A stretch of DNA of 64,000 bases from Planosporangium thailandense (GTDB lineage Bacteria > Actinomycetota > Actinomycetes > Mycobacteriales > Micromonosporaceae): the NCBI RefSeq assembly GCF_011947195.1, contig NZ_JAATVY010000016.1:1-64000 (forward strand), given 5' to 3'. The translations under genes were made by a program, and so were the position numbers. Shown here in pieces: positions 58,711 through 64,000 of this stretch. Under the pieces are notes generated by a model. It had not been told where the DNA came from. It ran no database searches and saw only the letters and a program-made list of their open reading frames with translations. Each line of letters starts with the position of its first letter. Positions within the stretch are counted from its first letter, which is position 1.

Positions 58711-59274
58711 ATGGGACGCAGAGGACGACGGCGGGCTCTCGCGGAGGCGGTCGCGTCAAGTCCACATATCCGGTCGTTGCCGATCGTGGGCACGACCTGG
58801 TACGAGCGAGGCCCGGCGTACTGGTGCCGTCGGGCAGTCCTGTCATTGCTGATGTTCGGGATGCTCGCGGTCGATGTGCTCTTCGCCGGCCTGCTCCTCA
58901 AAGGGATCCGGGAGGAATCCCGTACCGGCTTCAACGTCATCGTCATCGTGTTCGGCATCCTTGGCGTCGTCACTGGCGTCCTGACGTGGCGGCGAGCTGG
59001 CAGGATCGACAAACCCAACCGGGTCTCGGCATCCCAGGCCCGCTGGGCCGGCCGGTCCGGCGCGGTCCTCGGCACCATGGCCCGCGCCGGCTCGACCCTG
59101 GCCGCCGCAGTTCTGTTCATCGGTTCGCTGGTGATGGTCGGCCCGTTCGTCGCCTTGTTCCTGCGCAGCTTCGACCGCGAACCGTACGCCGAACGGCGAG
59201 CCAGGGCGCGGCTGGGCCTGCACGCCAACGACGACCGGACGTCCGGGAAGACCGGCCGTCCAGCCCCGACATAA
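58711..59274 (+). CDS. Small polytopic membrane protein, candidate immunity factor
   Basis: 187 residues from ATG 58711 with GGTGAG upstream. Four hydrophobic segments (about 42-65, 75-94, 120-150) separate basic loops (GRRGRRRAL, RRARARLG). No family recognised. It begins 27 bases after the candidate effector and would be the natural immunity protein if that protein damages membranes. Confidence 0.65.
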   Translation: MGRRGRRRALAEAVASSPHIRSLPIVGTTWYERGPAYWCRRAVLSLLMFGMLAVDVLFAGLLLKGIREESRTGFNVIVIVFGILGVVTGVLTWRRAGRIDKPNRVSASQARWAGRSGAVLGTMARAGSTLAAAVLFIGSLVMVGPFVALFLRSFDREPYAERRARARLGLHANDDRTSGKTGRPAPT

Positions 59275-59621
59275 GTCCGATCGAATCCATCGCCTCACCG
59301 ACGCATTCTTGGCCGGGGTGGATGCGCGGTTACGGGTCCGCTAGCCAGCAGTTGGGTCCACGTTGAGCGCGGCGCAGCCGTACGCTCCCCACCGGTCGGC
59401 TCGGTCCTGGTCCTGACGTACCGCCGGCCGGCGTTGGGTTCGCCCGGTGGCCGGACGCAGCCTCTCGCCTGATCGTGCCTGACCTGTTGCCGCGGTCCAG
59501 CACGTCGACGTCCGGCACACCGACCTCGCCGTGGCCGGCGGCCCGCCTCAGCGCGCGGTGTACCACGCCGAGCACCAACCCGTGGTGCGAGTGAGCCACC
59601 CGTACGCCCACACGACGCCAC
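59275..59621. other. Gene-free spacer
   Basis: No coding sequence with a ribosome site is seen in 59275-59621. The DNA has normal high GC. It may contain the terminator of the preceding operon, but I did not find a clean hairpin. Confidence 0.35.
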
Positions 59622-59710
59622 TACACCATGCTTATGCATTACGCACAATAACTGGCATTATGGTGTACTCGATTAATGGATTACCGATATTCCTAATCGA
59701 CTTAATCGCG
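59622..59710. repeat. AT-rich island with nested inverted repeats
   Basis: TACACCAT (59622-59629) and ATGGTGTA (~59660-59667) are an inverted repeat around TTATGCATTA...GGCATTAT. Next, CGATTAA and TTAATCG (~59670-59707) bracket GATTA...TAATC. The stretch is far more AT-rich than the surrounding DNA. Words TGCATTA and GCATTAT echo the sites near the integrase at 45.6 and 45.97 kb. Confidence 0.55.
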
Positions 59711-59721
59711 AGAGCTGCGCC

Positions 59722-59925
59722 GTGCGACGACGCGTGAGGACCGCGCGGGAGAACGGCACGCTGGGCCCGCCGGCCGACGCGGTACAGGAGGCGTGGCTGC
59801 GGCTCAGCGCCGGCTGGCTCCCGACGGTCGTGGTCGGGATCGGCGCGTGCGGGTCCTGGCCGTGGCCTCGGGCGACGGCCGCACCGCGACGATCGACCCG
59901 CAGATGTGCGGTGCCGTACCGGGAC
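59722..59925 (+). pseudogene. Relic of an ECF sigma factor (SigJ-like)
   Basis: PADAVQEAWLRLSAGWLPTVVV matches region 2 of SigJ-type sigma factors (DDAVQEAWLRLS ... GWLTTVV), but ~20 residues between the two halves are missing. About 15 codons later and in another frame VRVLAVASGDGRTATIDP resembles the C-terminal SnoaL-like tail (VLAFTV-GGRIVAID). No intact sigma gene can be read. It is a decayed, internally deleted copy. Confidence 0.45.
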
Positions 59926-60036
59926 GAGACCGGCCGTGACCACAGAGGAACTGAGGTGGCGGGCGGTGCCCGCCGACCGGCCGTGCCGCTGCTCCGGCCC
60001 CTGTCCCCACGGCGAGGCGTGCGGGTCACAGACAAC

Positions 60037-60052
60037 CCGGGAGTTCCTGATC
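60037..60052. repeat. Left copy of a 16-bp direct repeat (CCGGGAGTTCCTGATC)
   Basis: Identical 16 bases occur at 62678-62693 in the same orientation. The two copies bracket the GntR-ABC-permease operon (60206-62648). ACAA also precedes both within a few bases. Confidence 0.7.
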
Positions 60053-60205
60053 GGGACCTGCGTGCGACCGCCGGCCGGGCGGACAAAGGGACGAGCGCTT
60101 CGATGCCGCCAGCTACTCGGGCACGTCCTTGCCATGCTGGTTAACTGGTGTTCTACTTTACCCAAACAATCTGCGGTGTCCGACGTGGATAGGGAGAGGC
60201 CACTA

Positions 60206-60667
60206 GTGATCAACTTTCGTGTCGACCGGTCCAGCAGCGTCCCCGCATACGCCCAACTGGTGCGGCAGGTGCGCGAAGGGCTGCGGGTCGGGACGCTACA
60301 GCCCGGGGACCAACTGCCCACCGTGCGCAGCGTGGTGACCTCGTGCACGGTCAACCCGACCACGGTGCTGAAGGCCTACCGGGAACTGGAGCTGTCCGGT
60401 CTGGTGGAGGCGCGGCAGGGGGCGGGCACCTTCGTCAGCGGAACGCTCGGCCACACGGATCCCCATGTCATGGCCCGCCTGCGCAGCGGCCTGGCCCGGT
60501 GGCTCGGCCAGGCCCGCGAGGCCGGTCTGGAAGACGAGGACGTCCAGGCGCTGCTCGCCTCGGTGATCGTGGAGAACTCGGCGCGCAGGGCCCAGGCCGG
60601 CGGCGACCGGCCGCAGGGAGAGCCGGCATCGGGCGCTGGCTTCCAGAAGAAGGAGGGTGCCGCATGA
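60206..60667 (+). CDS. GntR-family regulator (YtrA-type)
   Basis: 153 residues from GTG 60206 with GGGAGAGG upstream. INFRVDRSSSVPAYAQLVRQVREGLRVGTLQPGDQLPTVRSVVTSCTVNPTTVLKAYRELELSGLVEARQGAGTFV is the GntR HTH. The short C-terminal part with no large effector domain is typical of the YtrA subfamily, which usually regulates the linked ABC transporter. The stop overlaps the ABC start (ATGA). Confidence 0.9.
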   Translation: MINFRVDRSSSVPAYAQLVRQVREGLRVGTLQPGDQLPTVRSVVTSCTVNPTTVLKAYRELELSGLVEARQGAGTFVSGTLGHTDPHVMARLRSGLARWLGQAREAGLEDEDVQALLASVIVENSARRAQAGGDRPQGEPASGAGFQKKEGAA

Positions 60668-61584
60668 GCGAGCAGTCCATCGCCGTGGAAGCCCGCGACG
60701 TGAGCAGGCGCTACGGCAACGTTTGGGCGCTGCGGGAATGCGGCTTCCAACTGCCCGCCAACCGCATCATCGCGCTGGTCGGCGCCAACGGCGCAGGCAA
60801 GTCGACGCTGATGAGCATCATCGCCGGCACGTTGCCGGCCACCTCCGGCTCACTGCTGGTCCACGGCCGACCGGTGGTGAAGGGCAGGTCCATCGACAGG
60901 GGTGGTTCTGCCGCGAGCCGGGTCGCGATCCTGGCCCAGGACAAGCCGCTGTACCGGGACTTCAGTGTGACGGACATGCTCCGCTTCGGAAGGTCCATGA
61001 ACCGCGTATGGGACCAGCGGCGGGCGCTGTCGTGGCTGGAGCGCTTCGACATCCCCCTGGACCGCCGCTGCGGCAAGCTTTCCGGCGGCCAGCGGGCGCA
61101 GGTCGCGCTCGCGGTCGCCCTGGGCTCCCGCCCCGCGGTGCTGCTGCTGGACGAGCCCCTGGCGAACCTGGACCCGGTGGCCCGCACCGACGTGACCGGC
61201 GAGCTCATGGCCGAGGCCGCCGACAGCGACATGACCGTCATGCTGTCGACCCACATCATCGCCGAGCTCAGCGGTGTCGGTGACCACCTGCTGCTGCTCG
61301 ACGCGGGCCGGCCCGTGCTCACCGGCGACGTCGAGGAGCTGCTCGACAGCCACGTGCGGCTGACCGGACCCCGCGCGGACCAGCCACCGGGCCCGGGCGC
61401 GATCGTCCAGGCGCAGCACACCGACCGACAGTCCACGTTCGTCGTCCGGCAGCCCGCCGCACCGACGGCGAACGCCGTCGTCGCCCCCGGCTGGACCGCC
61501 CAACCCATCACCCTGGACGAGCTGATCCTGACCTACCTCAAGGCGTCGGCCAAGGCACACCATGATCTGGAGGCAGCAGCATGA
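60664..61584 (+). CDS. ABC transporter ATP-binding protein
   Basis: 306 residues. Walker A is GANGAGKST, the signature LSGGQRAQVALAVAL, Walker B VLLLDEPLANLDP and the switch His in LSTHII. The C-terminal ~80 residues beyond the core (QAQHTDRQSTFVVR ... TLDELILTYLKAS) are typical of antibiotic-export type subunits. It overlaps both neighbours by ATGA. Confidence 0.93.
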   Translation: MSEQSIAVEARDVSRRYGNVWALRECGFQLPANRIIALVGANGAGKSTLMSIIAGTLPATSGSLLVHGRPVVKGRSIDRGGSAASRVAILAQDKPLYRDFSVTDMLRFGRSMNRVWDQRRALSWLERFDIPLDRRCGKLSGGQRAQVALAVALGSRPAVLLLDEPLANLDPVARTDVTGELMAEAADSDMTVMLSTHIIAELSGVGDHLLLLDAGRPVLTGDVEELLDSHVRLTGPRADQPPGPGAIVQAQHTDRQSTFVVRQPAAPTANAVVAPGWTAQPITLDELILTYLKASAKAHHDLEAAA

Positions 61585-62648
61585 GCCCGGTCACCGACGC
61601 GCCGGCCACCACGAACCGCGGGGACGATCTCGGGTCCGCCGGGGGCGTCCGCGGTCTGCTGTGGCTGACCTGGCGTCAGCACCGCTGGGCCCTGCTCGGC
61701 ACGCTCGTCCTGGCCGCGGTCCTGGTGGGCTGGATGGTGTACCTGTCCGCCGAGATGACGGATCTGTATCACCAGTGCCACAACATGAGGTGCCCGCAAA
61801 ACTCCCCGCAGGACCAGCGGCTCAGCGCGAATCCTTTCGGCCTGTTCCGGCAAGCCAGCTACACGGAGCGGCTGGTGCAGTACATGCCGCTGCTGATCGG
61901 CATGTTCATCGGCGTCCCGGTGTTGTCCAGGGAGCACGAGCAGCGGACCCTGCTGCTGGCCTGGAGCCAGGACGTCTCCCCGGCGCGCTGGCTGTGGACC
62001 AAGCTGGGCCTGCTCGGCCTGTTCGTGGCGGCCGTGACCGCGGCCGTCGCCGGCGTCAGCGACCACCTGGAGCACGTGTGGACCAACGTCGGCACCGAAG
62101 ACCTGTTCAGGTACGAGGCATTCCTGGCCACCGGGATGCTCCCGGTCGCGATCAGCATCGGCTGGTTCGCGGTCGGCGTCGCACTCGGTGCCGCCATCCG
62201 GCGCACGCTCCCCGCCGCGTTCGGCGTCATCGTGGGCTTCATCGGCCTGATGCTGTTCGTGCAGTTCCGGTACCCCACCCTCATGAAGCCGCTGTCCGCG
62301 CACCTGCAAATGGGCGGGCCGGACAGCGGCCTGCTGCGCCACAACGCCCTGGTCGTCACGGGCGGCATGATCCGCTTCGGCATCGAAGGTCCGTCCGGCG
62401 CGTTCGACACCTCCGGGCGTCAGCTCAGCGGCGTCGACCTGCAACGCCTCTGCCCGCCCGTCAATGATTTCGGCAAGATGCTCTCCTGCTTCTCCACCAA
62501 CCATCTCCAGCAGCACCTGCAGTACCAGCCCGGCAGCCGGATCCCCGACTTCCATCTGATCGTCGCGACCGGTTACCTGGGCCTCACCGCGATGGCCCTC
62601 GCCGCCGTCTGGTGGCTCGTCCGTCGCACCGACCTCAGCGCGGGCTGA
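61581..62648 (+). CDS. ABC transporter permease
   Basis: 355 residues. Six hydrophobic segments; the first (LLGTLVLAAVLVGWMVYL) is followed by a ~55-residue outside loop with a Cys pair (YHQCHNMRCPQ). The second half has the usual pattern of ABC-2 type exporters (LPVAISIGWFAVGVALGAAIRRTLPAAFGVIVGFIGLMLFV). It is likely the membrane part of an antibiotic- or lantibiotic-type exporter controlled by the GntR protein. Confidence 0.88.
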   Translation: MSPVTDAPATTNRGDDLGSAGGVRGLLWLTWRQHRWALLGTLVLAAVLVGWMVYLSAEMTDLYHQCHNMRCPQNSPQDQRLSANPFGLFRQASYTERLVQYMPLLIGMFIGVPVLSREHEQRTLLLAWSQDVSPARWLWTKLGLLGLFVAAVTAAVAGVSDHLEHVWTNVGTEDLFRYEAFLATGMLPVAISIGWFAVGVALGAAIRRTLPAAFGVIVGFIGLMLFVQFRYPTLMKPLSAHLQMGGPDSGLLRHNALVVTGGMIRFGIEGPSGAFDTSGRQLSGVDLQRLCPPVNDFGKMLSCFSTNHLQQHLQYQPGSRIPDFHLIVATGYLGLTAMALAAVWWLVRRTDLSAG

Positions 62649-62677
62649 CTCCAGCCGCCAAGGTGTAACCAACAATT

Positions 62678-62693
62678 CCGGGAGTTCCTGATC
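62678..62693. repeat. Right copy of the 16-bp direct repeat (CCGGGAGTTCCTGATC)
   Basis: Identical to 60037-60052. It lies 30 bases past the permease stop. Confidence 0.7.
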
Positions 62694-62695
62694 CG

Positions 62696-62974
62696 GTGTT
62701 TGAGGTCGTCGATCCCCTGGAGTTGCGGCACAACGTCGAGATCCACAACCTGACCGGGCGGGTCGTCGAATGCCTGATCGACGAGCTCAGCCGGCCACGC
62801 GGTGCTGGCAAGGCGATGCTGCGCATACCGCCGAGCGCCGCCGAGGTCGCGGCGGCGGGGTACCGGGTCGGTCGTGTGATCTATCAAGGTGTCCGAGCGT
62901 GTGGTGTGTCGCGCTGTTTGCCCTTGGTAGGCGTGACGACGAAGTCTTGTCACCTACCGGGCAGTGTCGGATAG
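62696..62974 (+). CDS. Small unknown protein, doubtful
   Basis: 92 residues from GTG 62696 right after the direct repeat. FEVVDPLELRHNVEIHNLTGRVVECLIDELSRP and GAGKAMLRIPPSAAEVAAAGYRVGRVIYQGV read like protein, but the end (SRCLPLVGVTTKSCHLPG) does not and there is no ribosome site. It could be a fragment of a larger gene. Confidence 0.25.
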   Translation: MFEVVDPLELRHNVEIHNLTGRVVECLIDELSRPRGAGKAMLRIPPSAAEVAAAGYRVGRVIYQGVRACGVSRCLPLVGVTTKSCHLPGSVG

Positions 62975-63021
62975 CCGCAAAGCGCCTCCCAGGTCCCGGA
63001 ATTCCTTGGGACGCTGGGCGC

Positions 63022-63951
63022 ATGTCCATCACCGAACAGATCACCGACGACGAACTCGTGGCGCGCGCGGTTGCGGCCGCGACGCGGCCGGCGCCGGACC
63101 CGTTCGTCGACGCAGCGCAGGAGGAGGTCCTCGCGTCCCTCGCAGCGGTCGAGGCACTCGCCGGTCGCGGTGAGCTGGTCGGCGACGAACTGAACGCACG
63201 CCGATCCGCGCTGGTGGACGCGTTGCGCGGCTCGGTCGTGCGCAAGGACCCAGCGTTCCGCTGGTACGTCGGGTCGGTGGAACGGCTCGGCGCGGCGCGC
63301 TTCTTCCAATGGATCTACCTGCCGTCGGACCTGCCGCCGGAGCCCGTCCCGGGCACCGGCCACCGGTACGAACTGGCCGCGACCGACCCGGATCCGTTGG
63401 ACTTCACCCAGGTCAAGGTCGCCGACCTGGGGACAGGCAAGCTGTTCGCGCAGAACACGTTCCGGTCGGTGCCCGGCGCTACGTCGGGGACGGCCCGCGC
63501 CGGCCTCGGCGTGCTCGTGCGGCCGAACCACCAGTACACCCGGCTAGTCTTCCAGCCCGAGGTGCACTACGCGTTCGGCCACCGCGTGGACGTACCCACC
63601 GCGCAGGGCAAGGTGAACTCCGCGCACAGCCGGGGCGAGTTCGAACTACTCGCCCTCCGGCTCAACAGCTTCGGCGACTTCGAGTCGTACGCCGGCCGGT
63701 CGGTGCCGCTGTGGGACAAGTACACCGGCACGGGCACCGGCTACGGCTGGCAGAACGGCAAGGGCCAGTTCCCCGGCGGCGACCCCGGCCTGTCGTTCGT
63801 CGGGACGAGTGCGGACGTCTTCGCGATCTGGGTGTTCGTGAAGGTCACGATGTCCAAGCAAGACTACGACCCGACGTGGTTCACCACCGGCCAGGCGTAC
63901 CTCGACTGCGAGGTCCCGCTGATGTGGGTCGAGCAGTCCGCGCTCCTGTGA
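63022..63951 (+). CDS. Unknown soluble protein
   Basis: 309 residues from ATG 63022. Residues 1-85 are helical and acidic (SITEQITDDELVARAVAAA, DAAQEEVLASLAAVEAL). The remainder is beta-rich with many Tyr/Trp/Gly (RFFQWIYLPSDLPP, FRSVPGATSGTARAGLGVLVRPNHQYTRLVFQPEVHYAF, GTGTGYGWQNGKGQFPGGDPGL, VPLMWVEQSALL). No signal peptide, no catalytic motif and no family recognised; a jelly-roll or lectin-like fold is a guess. Confidence 0.7.
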   Translation: MSITEQITDDELVARAVAAATRPAPDPFVDAAQEEVLASLAAVEALAGRGELVGDELNARRSALVDALRGSVVRKDPAFRWYVGSVERLGAARFFQWIYLPSDLPPEPVPGTGHRYELAATDPDPLDFTQVKVADLGTGKLFAQNTFRSVPGATSGTARAGLGVLVRPNHQYTRLVFQPEVHYAFGHRVDVPTAQGKVNSAHSRGEFELLALRLNSFGDFESYAGRSVPLWDKYTGTGTGYGWQNGKGQFPGGDPGLSFVGTSADVFAIWVFVKVTMSKQDYDPTWFTTGQAYLDCEVPLMWVEQSALL

Positions 63952-64000
63952 TGCGGGTGTGGCGGACGCGGCCGTCGGACTGGCGGGGTCAGGTCCACGC

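Noticed and set aside
60037-62693. Insertion sequence carrying the GntR-ABC operon
   Set aside because: No transposase gene and no terminal inverted repeats; only a 16-bp direct repeat, so a simple IS is not supported.

Overview
The window is high-GC DNA from an actinomycete. GTG and TTG starts are common, genes are joined by 4-base ATGA overlaps, and the gene families seen (ECF sigma/anti-sigma, type VII-type secreted proteins, secreted lipoproteins, NRPS, NIS siderophore synthetases) are typical of filamentous Actinomycetota. A Micromonosporaceae genus is my best guess from overall impression; no rRNA or other definitive marker is present. I saw no tRNA, rRNA, CRISPR array or intact insertion sequence.

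Layout. 1-4.3 kb: right-hand edge of a nonribosomal peptide cluster (NRPS end with A tail, carrier and epimerization domain; MFS exporter; MbtH; type II thioesterase). 4.3-6.6 kb: overlapping operon of truncated haemoglobin, flavohaemoprotein-like reductase and a DivIVA-domain protein. 7-11 kb: ROK regulator, secreted M1 aminopeptidase, secreted CAP-domain protein. 11.3-19.8 kb: redox/envelope-stress island with a lipoprotein, an ECF sigma and zinc anti-sigma pair, a DUF4142 - membrane haem/ferredoxin - FAD reductase operon, a STAS protein, an APH-like kinase, a BrnT/BrnA-like toxin-antitoxin pair, and a membrane-anchored ferredoxin with a very repetitive Arg/Asp linker. 19.9-23.7 kb: glpD, an AGPS-like flavoprotein and a divergent TetR. 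24-28 kb: alkB-like gene with a LexA-type box, peptidase, and small enzymes. 28-32.6 kb: NIS siderophore operon (decarboxylase plus two IucA/IucC synthetases). 33-41 kb: DUF2334 lipoprotein, DUF3052 protein, a broken sugar transporter, Rrf2, MarR/VOC, CoA-transferase, MerR and HAD genes.

41.2-44.5 kb: a magnesium locus: promoter, M-box riboswitch, a 24-codon upstream ORF with a strong ribosome site, an NRAMP-family transporter whose metal-site motifs are altered (DAGA for DPGN, APWQ for MPHN), MgtC/SapB, and a tiny membrane protein. 44.6-53.3 kb: two tyrosine recombinases bracket a ferritin-like protein, secreted proteins of unknown function, a glycerophosphodiesterase and an Atg22-like MFS. 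55-56.5 kb: an unknown protein divergent from an HNH endonuclease. 56.7-59.3 kb: a compact type VII-like unit (SAV_915-like, small helical partner, large WSG-containing candidate effector, membrane protein that may be its immunity factor). 59.3-64 kb: AT-rich palindromic spacer, a relic of an ECF sigma gene, and a GntR-ABC-permease operon bracketed by a perfect 16-bp direct repeat, then two unknown genes.

The most interesting signals are the M-box/uORF/NRAMP-like/MgtC locus, the RD-repeat ferredoxin with a promoter word shared with the ferredoxin operon, the candidate type VII effector-immunity unit, the twin 23-bp operators around the siderophore promoter, and the toxin gene whose start codon lies inside a perfect operator.
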